A stretch of DNA of 16,634 nt from assembly GCA_017620455.1 (NCBI GenBank), contig JAFZQK010000055.1:1-16634 (forward strand), in the 5' to 3' direction. Below are positions 1-7,443 of this stretch, piece by piece (position 1 is the first letter of the stretch; every line of letters starts with the position of its first letter). Source of the DNA: Clostridia bacterium (lineage in GTDB: Bacteria > Bacillota_A > Clostridia > Christensenellales > Aristaeellaceae). The notes under the pieces are model-generated. The model made no database searches, was not told where the DNA came from, and saw nothing but the letters and a program-made list of their open reading frames with translations. The translations under genes were made by a program, and so were the position numbers.

Positions 1-684
1 GAGATCGCCGAGGCCCTGCTGCGCTCCGGCGCCATCGACATCGTGGTGATCGACTCCGTGGCCGCCCTGGTGCCCCGGGCCGAGATCGACGGCGAAATGG
101 GCGATTCCTTCGTGGGCATCCAGGCCCGGCTCATGAGCCAGGCCATGCGCAAGCTCACCGGCGTGGTGGCGAAAACCAACGCCATCGCCCTGTTCATCAA
201 TCAGATCCGTGAAAAGGTGGGCGTCATGTACGGCAACCCTGAAACCACCCCCGGCGGCCGGGCGCTGAAATTCTACGCCTCCGTGCGCCTGGACGTGCGC
301 CGCGGCGAGCAGCTCAAGAACGGCAGCGAGGTCATCGGCAACCGCACCAAGGTGAAGGTGGTCAAGAACAAGGTAGCCCCGCCCTTCCGCACCTGCGAAT
401 TCGATCTGATCTACGGGCAGGGCATCAGCCGGGAAGGCAGCCTGCTGGACAATGCCGTGGCCAAGGATATCATTACCAAGTCCGGCGCCTGGTTCTCCTA
501 CAAGGATCAGCGCATCGCCCAGGGAAGGGACAACGCCCGCCAGTATTTGAAGGATCATCCCGACGTGGCGGACGAGGTGGAGGCCCAGCTGCGGGCGCTC
601 CTCACCCAGACCACCGTGCCCGCGGTGGACGAAAACGACATTCCCGAAATGAACCCGGATCTGAGCGATGGCGACGAAGCGTGA
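1..684 (+). CDS. recA: RecA recombinase, C-terminal part (5' end outside window)
   Basis: RecA binds single-stranded DNA as an ATP-dependent filament. It drives strand exchange in homologous recombination and stimulates LexA self-cleavage in the SOS response. The reading frame is open from base 1, so the gene starts upstream of the window; about 227 residues remain. Visible family hallmarks are the Walker B stretch [14 protein letters not shown], the loop-1 region with [18 protein letters not shown], the loop-2 signature [17 protein letters not shown], and the C-terminal domain ending in an acidic tail ([13 protein letters not shown]) before TGA at 682-684. The Walker A region lies outside. 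The next gene, an ABC transporter ATPase, starts inside the last codons of recA, so the two are probably co-transcribed. recX, a frequent recA neighbour in related bacteria, is not downstream. Identification is essentially certain. Confidence 0.98.
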   Translation, partial: EIAEALLRSGAIDIVVIDSVAALVPRAEIDGEMGDSFVGIQARLMSQAMRKLTGVVAKTNAIALFINQIREKVGVMYGNPETTPGGRALKFYASVRLDVRRGEQLKNGSEVIGNRTKVKVVKNKVAPPFRTCEFDLIYGQGISREGSLLDNAVAKDIITKSGAWFSYKDQRIAQGRDNARQYLKDHPDVADEVEAQLRALLTQTTVPAVDENDIPEMNPDLSDGDEA

Positions 685-1468
685 TCAGAATGCCGGCGGG
701 GCGTGCAGCCTGTGCCGGATCGAATTGGACTGGGTGGGCGTCACCGCCGGGGCGGACGTGCTGCTTGAGGACGTGAGCTTTCACATCCACTGCGGCCAGC
801 TCACCGCCCTGGTGGGGCCCAACGGCGCGGGAAAAACCACGCTGGTGCAGGCCATCCTGGGCCAGCGCGCCCATACGGGCGTGATCCGGCACGTGGACGA
901 GGCGGGCCATGCCCTGCCCGTGCCCCGGATCGGCTATGTGCCCCAGCAGCTTCCCTTTGACCGGGAAATGCCGCTGACGGTGTGTGATCTCATGGCCGCC
1001 AGCCTGGGCAGCCGCCCGGTGTGGACGGGCATCGGAAAGGACATGCGCCGCCGGGTGCACGCCGCCCTGGAGGAGACCCAGGCCGCCAGCCTCATCGACA
1101 AGCGCCTGGGGGCGTTGAGCGGCGGGGAGCTGCAGCGGGTGCTGCTGGCGATGGCGCTCTGTCCGCTTCCGGATCTGCTGGTGCTGGACGAGCCCGTGTC
1201 CGGCGTGGACCAGAACGGATTGCAGCTCTTTTTGCAGACCGTGTCCGCCCTGCGCAGGACCCACCACCTGGCCATTCTCATGGTGTCCCACGATTGGGAT
1301 CTGGTGCGCCGGTACGCGGATTACGTGGTGCTGGTGCAGCAGCGGGTGCTCAAGACCGGCGCGCCCCAGGAGGTCTTTTCCTCCCCCGAATTCATGAACG
1401 TGTTCCGCAATGAAATCGGCAGCGCCTTCGAGCGCGACGGCGGCGCGGGCGCGCAGTATGTGCCGTAA
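668..1468 (+). CDS. znuC: Zinc/manganese-type ABC transporter ATP-binding protein (ZnuC/AdcC/MntB family)
   Basis: This is the cytoplasmic ATPase subunit of a metal-uptake ABC transporter, 266 residues, as usual for the family. Motifs in order: Walker A GPNGAGKT at 50-57, Q-loop in YVPQQ near 93, ABC signature LSGGELQR at 150-157, Walker B LLVLDEP at 170-176, and H-loop His208 in MVSHDWD. The match to metal-type ATPases ([20 protein letters not shown]) and the presence of a ZnuB-type permease gene further along the same strand support zinc or manganese as substrate; the metal cannot be decided from sequence alone. The ATG at 668 overlaps the recA end by 17 bases in another frame, and no strong ribosome-binding site precedes it, so translation may be coupled to recA. 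The partner permease gene is not adjacent: it begins at 6602, after four other genes. No binding-protein gene is present. Confidence 0.9.
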   Translation: MATKRDQNAGGACSLCRIELDWVGVTAGADVLLEDVSFHIHCGQLTALVGPNGAGKTTLVQAILGQRAHTGVIRHVDEAGHALPVPRIGYVPQQLPFDREMPLTVCDLMAASLGSRPVWTGIGKDMRRRVHAALEETQAASLIDKRLGALSGGELQRVLLAMALCPLPDLLVLDEPVSGVDQNGLQLFLQTVSALRRTHHLAILMVSHDWDLVRRYADYVVLVQQRVLKTGAPQEVFSSPEFMNVFRNEIGSAFERDGGAGAQYVP

Positions 1469-1499
1469 AGGCCGACCGAATGGAAAGGATGGGTCATCC

Positions 1500-2990
1500 G
1501 TGAAAAAGCTGCTCGTCACCCTGCTGCTCCTGATGCTGTGCCTGCTGTGCGGCTGCGGTTCCCAGGAAACGAAGGACGCCGCCGCCCCGGCCCAGGACGC
1601 CCCGGCTGCCGCGCCGGCTCCGGAGGGAAAAAGCCCCCTGCAGGCGGCCTTCGAAGAAGGAAAGACCTTTGAACTGGTGCAGGCGGAGCTGCCAGACCCC
1701 GGGGCGGAAAACGTCCGGATGCCCCTGAGCATATCCCCGGACGGGCGTTGTGTGATCTGGTCGGATTATCCGGGCCTGTACCTGACCCGGGACGGCGCCG
1801 ACGTTCCGGTGAAGGCCGCTCCGGACCGGGGCGCGGGCGACCCTTATGAAAACCTGGAAAAGAATCTGAGCCGGATGGGGTTCATGTTTGGGCAGGAGGG
1901 CGTTTGCTGGTCGCCGGACGGGCGGTATGCCCTGCTGACCGGCAAGCGCGTGGCGCTCAAAAGTAATCAGACCATCGGCCTGATGGTGCTGGACACCGAA
2001 AACGGGGAAGTGTTCCACGCGCTGGCGCTGTCCAAGAACATTGTGACGGCGGAAGGCGGACGCCTGTACGAAGCGAAGTTTGACCGCACCGGGCGGTACG
2101 TGTATTTCACGGGCGTTGTCAACAGCCTTTCCCAAGGGGAGTTCGGCCTGTATCGCTGCGATATGGACACGTACGAAACGCAGCGCATTTGCGGGATCCC
2201 GGCCCTGGCCACGGTCCCCGGCCTGTATGAAACCCCCGACGGCGGCTGCCTGGTGCTGGGCGCGACGGGGCCGGAAAACAGGGACCGTGAAGCGGTATAC
2301 GCATGCGGGGACGGCGGCGCGGCGCAGCCTTCCGTCCGCGCTTTCAAGGCGGGCACGTGGAGCACGAGATCGATGCTCTATTCCGCCCGGACCGGCTATG
2401 GGCTCATGATCGGCGGCCCCACGGCAACGACGGCAGATGTGGCGGCGATGGAGGGGGCTGCCGTGAGCCCCAATAGCATGCGGATCAGCGCCGTTTTGGA
2501 AGCCATGAATATCGGCAGGATCACCCCGGACGGGCCGGACACGGAGCATTACTGGCGCTTTGCGGACGATGGGGGCGAAATGAAAAACGTGCGGCTGGAG
2601 CCTGTGGACGAGGGGATCGTTTCCATCCTGAGCCGGATGGCGAACCGCGGCGAGTATACGGAAGAAGAATGGGAGGCGCTGCAGGCGTACGGCGAGGAGC
2701 TGCTGAACGCGCCGCAGCCCCGCTCCACCTGCGGCTGCCTGTCCCCCGACGGGCGGTACGCGCTGATCAACGTGGGCAGCAGCCGGGAGCTTTGCCGCTT
2801 CTTCCTGATGGACGTGGAAACCCTGGAAATCCGCCCGGTGGACGCGCCGGAAGGCCTGGCCACCCTGGCTTTCAATACTCCGCTGACGGCCAAGTTCCCG
2901 CCCGGCATGGTGTGGAACGGGGACGGAACGCTGCTGATCTATGACGTCAATACCGATCTGCCGGGGGCTTTCCGGCTCACCGCGCGCTGA
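1500..2990 (+). CDS. Lipoprotein with SPDG beta-propeller-like motifs, paralog 1
   Basis: Predicted membrane-anchored extracellular lipoprotein of 496 residues, function unknown. The GTG start at 1500 is chosen because GGAAAGGA (1482-1489) lies 10 bases upstream and the protein then begins MKKLLVTLLLLM, a clean lipoprotein signal; the frame is open further upstream, but that part overlaps the ATPase gene. The lipobox is LCGC with lipidated Cys19, followed by an Ala/Pro-rich linker. Motifs SPDGR recur (SISPDGR, CWSPDGRYALLTG, CLSPDGRYALINV), with a final WNGDGTLLIYD; such motifs are typical of TolB/PD40-type beta-propeller blades, so a propeller fold is inferred. It is the first of three tandem paralogs (next at 3034 and 4568) and shares near-identical signal-sequence DNA with the second. 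It lies 31 bases after the transporter ATPase gene. It is not a ZnuA-type metal-binding protein: no His-rich loop or cluster-9 architecture is visible. Confidence 0.8.
   Translation: MKKLLVTLLLLMLCLLCGCGSQETKDAAAPAQDAPAAAPAPEGKSPLQAAFEEGKTFELVQAELPDPGAENVRMPLSISPDGRCVIWSDYPGLYLTRDGADVPVKAAPDRGAGDPYENLEKNLSRMGFMFGQEGVCWSPDGRYALLTGKRVALKSNQTIGLMVLDTENGEVFHALALSKNIVTAEGGRLYEAKFDRTGRYVYFTGVVNSLSQGEFGLYRCDMDTYETQRICGIPALATVPGLYETPDGGCLVLGATGPENRDREAVYACGDGGAAQPSVRAFKAGTWSTRSMLYSARTGYGLMIGGPTATTADVAAMEGAAVSPNSMRISAVLEAMNIGRITPDGPDTEHYWRFADDGGEMKNVRLEPVDEGIVSILSRMANRGEYTEEEWEALQAYGEELLNAPQPRSTCGCLSPDGRYALINVGSSRELCRFFLMDVETLEIRPVDAPEGLATLAFNTPLTAKFPPGMVWNGDGTLLIYDVNTDLPGAFRLTAR
1543..1575. repeat. 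33-bp direct repeat in the signal-peptide/lipobox region, copy 1
   Basis: These 33 bases, encoding the lipobox and the first mature residues of lipoprotein paralog 1, are identical to 3068-3100 in paralog 2. Immediately upstream, a further 22 bases (1520-1541) also match the second gene (3054-3075). The two genes differ here by one 9-base insertion/deletion that adds Cys-Leu-Leu to the first signal peptide. This indicates recent duplication or gene conversion. Confidence 0.85.
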
Positions 2991-3033
2991 CGCACGCATT
3001 TTTCCACTGCTATTTCGGAAAGGAAGGATCGCC

Positions 3034-4539
3034 GTGAAAAAGCTGCTCGTTATCCTGCTGCTCCTGATGCTGTGCGGCTGCGGTTCCCAGGAAACGAAGG
3101 CCGCCGCGCCGGAGAAAAGCCCCCTGCAGACGGCTTATGAGGAAGGAAAAGCCTTTGAGCTGGTGAAGGCGGAGCTGCCCGCGGAGGGCGTCGCCCTGGG
3201 CGGGATGCCCGTCGCTCTGTCCCCGGACGGGAAAACGTACCTGTGGCGGACGAAGGACGCCCTGTACGTGGTGCGGGACGGCCAAGCCCTGCCTGTGAAG
3301 GCCGCGCCGGAGCGGGGCGTGGGCGATCCCTTCGGCACGCTGGAAGAAACGGTTTCCATGCTGCCCCGGATCATCCCGGGATACGAGGGCGTTTCCTGGT
3401 CCCCGGACGGGCGCTATGCCCTGATGACCAACGCCCGGTATGCGGTCAAGATGGCGGGGCATACGTCCATGAATCTTACGCTGCTGGATACGGAAACCGG
3501 GGAAGCGTTTCTGGCGGCGGCTTACGGCGCCGAGTTCAAAAGCGATGATTACGGCATGGCGTTGCAGGCTGCTTTCGACCGCACGGAAAAATATATCTAT
3601 TATTTCGATATGACGAGAAAGCGTGAGGGCGCTTCTCCCTATGCCCTGAAGCGCTGCGATCTGGACGGTTTCCGATCGGAAACGCTGAGTACGGACTATT
3701 ATCCCAGTTCCCGTGCCAGCCTGACCCAGAAACAGGATGGGAACTGGCTGGCGGTGGGGAGCTGCGAGGAGAGCCGGGGCATGCGGGACGTGCTGCGGCT
3801 GTATGCGGCGGACAGCGGAAAAACCCTGCAAAGGACGGACCTGCCCCTGGAGGGCAAATGGTCGCTGCTGAAGCTGAATTTCTCCGCCGATACCGGCTAC
3901 GGCCTGGGGTACGGCTACTCCCAGACGGCGATGCAGGCCAGCGGCGCTGCCAGCGCTGCCAACGCTGCCGAACAGCTCGTTCCGGTAAGAGCCGTGGAGC
4001 CGATCCTCATGTTCGTGCAGACCATGCGGCTGCTCCGCGTTACCCCGGAGGGGATCGACACGGCGCATTACTGGTATCTCCGGTCCGACAGTGAGGACGG
4101 CGCCGAAGTCCGGGCCGTGCAGATGGAGGACGAGGCCGTGGCGTGGCTTACGGACGTGGTGAAAAGCAGGGAGCTTTCCTACGCCGACGAGGAGCAGAAG
4201 GCAAGGCTCACGGCCTATGCGGAGGAGATGGACAGCGCCGTTATCATGAGTGTGATGTCCTTCTGCCTTTCCCCGGACGGGCATTACGCGCTGCTGAGCG
4301 CGTCCGGCGGCAAGCAGCACAGGGGCCTGAATCTGTACCGGCTCTACCTGATGAATCTGGAAACCATGGAGGTGCGCCCGGTGGCGGTCCCGGAGGGCCT
4401 GGCCGGCCTGGAACTGTATTTCAGCACGGCTTACAGCCAGGATTATCCGCCCTGCATGGAGTGGAACGCCGACGGCACGCTGCTGATCTATGATGCGAAC
4501 AGCCACGGGGTGCAGGCCTGGCATCTGGTCTGGCAATAG
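3034..4539 (+). CDS. Lipoprotein with SPDG beta-propeller-like motifs, paralog 2
   Basis: Predicted extracellular lipoprotein of 501 residues, paralogous to its neighbours and of unknown function. The GTG start at 3034 follows AAAGGAAGGA (3019-3028) and gives the signal MKKLLVILLLLMLCGC with lipidated Cys16 (lipobox LCGC); an in-frame ATG further upstream lies inside the previous gene and is rejected. Blade-like motifs are ALSPDGKTYLW, SWSPDGRYALMT, CLSPDGHYALLS and WNADGTLLIYDAN, matching paralog 1 in order and spacing. An Ala-rich stretch (AASAANAAE) encoded by a short tandem repeat sits around residues 304-312. The protein shares its 5' signal DNA with paralog 1 and its first-domain DNA with paralog 3, so it looks like a mosaic intermediate. 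It is 43 bases from paralog 1 and 28 bases from paralog 3, consistent with one transcript. A solute-binding or sensing role is possible, but nothing in the sequence proves it. Confidence 0.8.
   Translation: MKKLLVILLLLMLCGCGSQETKAAAPEKSPLQTAYEEGKAFELVKAELPAEGVALGGMPVALSPDGKTYLWRTKDALYVVRDGQALPVKAAPERGVGDPFGTLEETVSMLPRIIPGYEGVSWSPDGRYALMTNARYAVKMAGHTSMNLTLLDTETGEAFLAAAYGAEFKSDDYGMALQAAFDRTEKYIYYFDMTRKREGASPYALKRCDLDGFRSETLSTDYYPSSRASLTQKQDGNWLAVGSCEESRGMRDVLRLYAADSGKTLQRTDLPLEGKWSLLKLNFSADTGYGLGYGYSQTAMQASGAASAANAAEQLVPVRAVEPILMFVQTMRLLRVTPEGIDTAHYWYLRSDSEDGAEVRAVQMEDEAVAWLTDVVKSRELSYADEEQKARLTAYAEEMDSAVIMSVMSFCLSPDGHYALLSASGGKQHRGLNLYRLYLMNLETMEVRPVAVPEGLAGLELYFSTAYSQDYPPCMEWNADGTLLIYDANSHGVQAWHLVWQ
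3068..3100. repeat. 33-bp direct repeat in the signal-peptide/lipobox region, copy 2
   Basis: Identical over 33 bases to 1543-1575 in lipoprotein paralog 1. It covers the lipobox and the mature N-terminus (GSQETK). See copy 1 for the adjoining matched stretch and the 9-base difference. Confidence 0.85.
3167..3203. repeat. 37-bp direct repeat shared by lipoprotein paralogs 2 and 3, copy 1
   Basis: These 37 bases encode the AELPAEGVALGG segment and are identical to 4701-4737 in paralog 3. Paralog 1 is clearly diverged at the same place (AELPDPGAENV). The patch of identity is therefore shared by copies 2 and 3 only, the opposite of the signal-sequence repeat shared by copies 1 and 2. Confidence 0.85.
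3945..3971. repeat. Three 9-bp tandem units in lipoprotein paralog 2
   Basis: The unit CGCTGCCAG/CGCTGCCAA/CGCTGCCGA occurs three times head to tail and encodes the low-complexity stretch AASAANAAE, probably a flexible linker or loop. Paralog 1 lacks the repeat at the equivalent place (TTADVAAMEGAAV), and paralog 3 lacks the whole surrounding block. It could vary in copy number by slippage. Confidence 0.6.
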
Positions 4540-4567
4540 GGATGGTTAAGATCAGGAGGAAAAACAG

Positions 4568-5776
4568 ATGAGGAAACTTGTTGCATTTTTCCTGTGCTGC
4601 GCGCTGGCGCTGGGCCTGCTGTGCGGCTGCGGCGCGCAGGCCGAGGGGGAAAGCTCCCTGCAGGCGGCCTTTGAAAAAGGAAAGGCCTTTGAGCTGGTGC
4701 AGGCGGAGCTGCCCGCGGAGGGCGTCGCCCTGGGCGGAATGCCCGTCAGCCTGGCCCCGGACGGGGAAACGTGGCTGTGGCGGGCGGAGGACGGGCAGCT
4801 GTACATGCTCCGCGGCGGCCGGGCGCTGGCGCTCAAGTCCGCGCCGGAACGGGGCGCGGGGGACCCCGACGGCAAGCTGGACAAGCTGTTTTTCAGCCTG
4901 ATCGTAAAGACCATGACTCCCGACGTTTCCTGGTCGCCGGACGGACGGTACGCCGTCATATCTATCCTGCATGCGATGGATATCCTGCGGATGAATATGG
5001 ATCTGATCCTCCTGGATGCGGAAAGCGGCGAAGCGTTCCGGGCCGCCGCATACGCCCCCGAACCGGGCGAGCAGAACGGGCACGTCCTGATAGCGGCTTT
5101 TGACCGGGGCGGCGGATACGTGTACTATGTGCTGGCGAGATTAACGATTGATCCTGTCCGCCGCACGGTTTCTCTGGCCCGGTACGCGATGGACAGCGGA
5201 AAAACGGAGCTGCTGTGCGAGCTGCCGGGAGAACCGGTTCCCGGCCTGTTTGAAACGGCGGACGGCGGATGGACGCTCGCCTGCGCGGGCAGTTCTGAAA
5301 TCCAGGTCTGTTTCGCCCATCCGGACGGAAGCGGAAAATGGCGGGCGGATTCGGCGCTGACGATCGTGCGGTCCGTATTTCCGGCCCTGTATCTGCATGC
5401 GTCCGTTCCCGGGATCTCTTTGCTGGAACAATACAACCGGAACGATCCCGGGAAGCGCGCCCTGGTGCGGACGGAGAAAAACGGCAGCGCCAAGGAAGTG
5501 CTTTCCGGGCAGTATCTCGGCTGGGGCTGCCCTTCCCCGGACGGCCGGTATCTGCTGCTGAACCTGCAGAATAAAGAGAACGGGCAGGCCAGCTTCCAGC
5601 TGCTGGACCCCGCCTCCATGCAGACCGCGGAGGTGAGCGCCCCCGAGTCCCTGACGGATCATGTCCTGGAAAAAAGGAATGTTTCTTCCTGCATGGAATG
5701 GCATGTCGGCGATCTGCTGCTGATTGAGGATTATGATGCCCGGACGCTGGAGGCCTGGCGGCTGGAGGTCCGGTAA
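4568..5776 (+). CDS. Lipoprotein with SPDG beta-propeller-like motifs, paralog 3 (shorter)
   Basis: Predicted lipoprotein of 402 residues, third member of the tandem family, function unknown. The ATG at 4568 is preceded by an excellent ribosome-binding site, AGGAGG at 4554-4559 with 8 bases spacing. The signal MRKLVAFFLCCALALGLLCGC carries the same LCGC lipobox (Cys21), although its DNA differs from the other two copies. Motifs are SLAPDGETWLW, SWSPDGRYAVIS and CPSPDGRYLLLN; the last blade is degenerate (MEWHVGDLLLIED instead of WNxDGTLLIYD). Compared with its paralogs it lacks roughly 100 residues between the middle part and the final SPDGR motif, the block that in the others carries the HYW motif and an acidic helix-rich stretch. 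The first domain shares a 37-bp identical DNA patch with paralog 2. It ends 22 bases before the GNAT gene, in the same direction. Confidence 0.8.
   Translation: MRKLVAFFLCCALALGLLCGCGAQAEGESSLQAAFEKGKAFELVQAELPAEGVALGGMPVSLAPDGETWLWRAEDGQLYMLRGGRALALKSAPERGAGDPDGKLDKLFFSLIVKTMTPDVSWSPDGRYAVISILHAMDILRMNMDLILLDAESGEAFRAAAYAPEPGEQNGHVLIAAFDRGGGYVYYVLARLTIDPVRRTVSLARYAMDSGKTELLCELPGEPVPGLFETADGGWTLACAGSSEIQVCFAHPDGSGKWRADSALTIVRSVFPALYLHASVPGISLLEQYNRNDPGKRALVRTEKNGSAKEVLSGQYLGWGCPSPDGRYLLLNLQNKENGQASFQLLDPASMQTAEVSAPESLTDHVLEKRNVSSCMEWHVGDLLLIEDYDARTLEAWRLEVR
4701..4737. repeat. 37-bp direct repeat shared by lipoprotein paralogs 2 and 3, copy 2
   Basis: Identical to 3167-3203. One differing base follows, and then the match resumes over the codons for MPV. 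This supports recent exchange or duplication between the second and third lipoprotein genes. Confidence 0.85.
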
Positions 5777-5798
5777 AGCATAAAGGAGCTTGCTTACT

Positions 5799-6560
5799 GT
5801 GTTTTCTCAAAAAGAGATCCTGCGCGTCGCCATGGAGCAGTCCGCCCGGGATCTGAACTGCCGCCCGGAGGATTTTTTACGGTCCGAGCCGGTGATCGTT
5901 TCCGGCGGACTGGGCCCCGACGCCAAGCGATACTATACCAAGCCCGTATCCTGCCTGCTGGTTTCCTACGGCATGAACGCGGTGGCGTCCGTCCGGGAGG
6001 AATGCCGGGAGGCGGTGACGGAATACGTGAACGGCGGCGATTTTTACCGCTGCTTTGAGGCCACCCGGATGCTGGAGCTTTATCGCCGGCTGGATCCACG
6101 GGACTGCCAGACGTTTTTCCAGGCGGAATACTTCCTGCCCCGGCTGGACCGGCTGCGGGCGCCGGAATGCCCCTATCCCCTGCGGGTGATCGAAAAAGCG
6201 GGCTTTGCGGGCCTGTATCAGCCGGAATGGCACAACGCCCTGTGCGAGGAGCGGAAGGAGCTGGACGTGCTGGGCGTGGGGGCGTACGACGGGGACAGGC
6301 TGATCGCCCTGGCCGGGTGCAGCGCGGACGCGGAGGAGATGTGGCAGATCGGCATCGACGTGCTGCCCGCCTACCGCCGCCGGGGCGTGGCCGCGGCGCT
6401 CACCGGCCGCCTGGCCCTGGAGATCCTTGACCGGGGCAAGGTGCCCTTCTACTGCGCCGCCTGGTCCAATCTGCCCTCGGTGCGCAACGCCCTGAAATGC
6501 GGCTTTGCCCCCGCCTGGGTGGAAATGTCGGTGAAGGCTGCGTCTCCCACCGGTAACTGA
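5799..6560 (+). CDS. GNAT-family N-acetyltransferase with a distinct N-terminal domain
   Basis: Predicted acetyl-CoA-dependent N-acetyltransferase of 253 residues; substrate unknown. The GTG at 5799 is preferred because AAAGGAG (5782-5788) lies 10 bases upstream, whereas an in-frame TTG at 5790 would be almost on top of that site. The C-terminal half is a GNAT fold: motif A IDVLPAYRRRGVAAAL around 186-201 has the R-R-G-V-A pyrophosphate-binding loop, and motif B is AAWSNLPSVRNALKCGF around 220-236. The first ~125 residues form a separate domain (PVIVSGGLGPDAKRYY, ECREAVTEYV) seen in some Clostridia GNAT proteins, so a two-domain member is inferred. It sits between the lipoprotein genes and the metal-transporter permease gene, 22 and 41 bases away, and is likely part of the same transcript. 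Nothing ties it to metal transport beyond position. Confidence 0.82.
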   Translation: MFSQKEILRVAMEQSARDLNCRPEDFLRSEPVIVSGGLGPDAKRYYTKPVSCLLVSYGMNAVASVREECREAVTEYVNGGDFYRCFEATRMLELYRRLDPRDCQTFFQAEYFLPRLDRLRAPECPYPLRVIEKAGFAGLYQPEWHNALCEERKELDVLGVGAYDGDRLIALAGCSADAEEMWQIGIDVLPAYRRRGVAAALTGRLALEILDRGKVPFYCAAWSNLPSVRNALKCGFAPAWVEMSVKAASPTGN

Positions 6561-6601
6561 CTGCCGACGGCCGGGAGGCCGGGAAAGCGAGGATTTTTCC
6601 C

Positions 6602-7441
6602 TTGTCTGCGATTTATTCCGTGATGGATGCGATCCTGCCCTTTGAGTGCTTCCAGCTGGAGCGGATGAAATCCGCCCTGCTGGCGATCCTGCTGCTCACG
6701 CCCCTGCTGGCGCTGCTGGGCACCATGGCCGTGAACCGGCGCATGGCCTTCTTTTCCGATGCCCTGGGGCATTCCGCCCTGGCGGGGGTGGGCCTGGGGA
6801 TGCTGCTGGGGGTGCAGAACGAATTGATCAGCATGATCGTATTCGGCATCCTCTGGGCTCTGGCGATCTCCCACATCAACCGCACCGGGGGCGAGAGCGC
6901 CGATACCATCATCAGCGTGTTTTCCTCCACGGGCATCGCCGTGGGCCTGCTGATCTTAAGCGGAAACGGCACCTTCGCCAAATATTCCTATCTGCTGGCC
7001 GGGGACGTGCTGGCCGTGAAGCCGGGGAACCTGCTGGGCCTGCTGCTCGCCCTGCCCCTGGGGGTGGGGGCTTGGGTGGCGCTGTACAATAAACTCCTGC
7101 TCACCGCGGTGAACCCCGCCCTGGCCCAGAGCAGGGGGATCAATACGAAGTGGGTGGAGTACGCCTTCGTGGCGCTGGTGGCGGTGGCGGTGATGCTGTC
7201 CATCCGCTGGGTGGGGGTGCTTTTGATCAACGCGCTGCTGATCCTGCCCGCCGCGGCGGCGCGGAACATTTCCCGCACGGCCCGGCAGCACGCGGCGTTC
7301 AGCGTGCTTATCGGCCTGTTTTCCGGCGTGGCGGGCCTGGTGGCCGCCTATCACCTGGGCACGGGCGTGGGCGCGGCGGTGGTGCTGTGCGCCGCGGCGT
7401 GCTACGCGGTGACGCTGCCGCTGAAAAAGCGGACGAGGTAA
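6602..7441 (+). CDS. znuB: Zinc/manganese-type ABC transporter permease (ZnuB/AdcB/MntC family)
   Basis: Integral membrane subunit of a metal-uptake ABC transporter, 279 residues, normal for the ABC-3 family. Family hallmarks are LLALLGTMAVNRRMAFFSDA, then LGHSALAGVGLGMLLG, the ADTIISVFSSTGIAVGLLIL segment, KYSYLLAGDVLAV, and the late RWVGVLLINALLILPAAAA segment. About seven or eight hydrophobic segments span the protein. The TTG at 6602 is chosen as start because GAGG (6589-6592) lies 9 bases upstream; the ATG at 6623 is an alternative that would remove seven residues. It should pair with the ATPase encoded at 668-1468, the only ATPase of this type in the window, although about 5.1 kb of unrelated genes separate them. 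No substrate-binding protein gene accompanies it. The next gene starts two bases after its stop. Confidence 0.9.
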   Translation: MSAIYSVMDAILPFECFQLERMKSALLAILLLTPLLALLGTMAVNRRMAFFSDALGHSALAGVGLGMLLGVQNELISMIVFGILWALAISHINRTGGESADTIISVFSSTGIAVGLLILSGNGTFAKYSYLLAGDVLAVKPGNLLGLLLALPLGVGAWVALYNKLLLTAVNPALAQSRGINTKWVEYAFVALVAVAVMLSIRWVGVLLINALLILPAAAARNISRTARQHAAFSVLIGLFSGVAGLVAAYHLGTGVGAAVVLCAAACYAVTLPLKKRTR

Positions 7442-7443
7442 AA

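Noticed and set aside
1410..1499. N-terminal extension of lipoprotein 1 from an ATG inside the ATPase gene
   Set aside because: It would bury the lipoprotein signal peptide and overlap a conserved gene; the GTG at 1500 has a ribosome-binding site and matches the start of the second copy.
1494..4536. Two long open frames on the minus strand opposite the first two lipoprotein genes
   Set aside because: They mirror well-supported plus-strand genes with signal peptides and ribosome-binding sites. Their translations are rich in Arg, His and Pro without any domain, as expected for antisense frames in GC-rich DNA.
1500..5776. Lipoproteins as ZnuA-type zinc-binding proteins
   Set aside because: Length, repeated SPDG motifs and lack of a His-rich loop or conserved His ligands do not fit the cluster A-I binding-protein fold.
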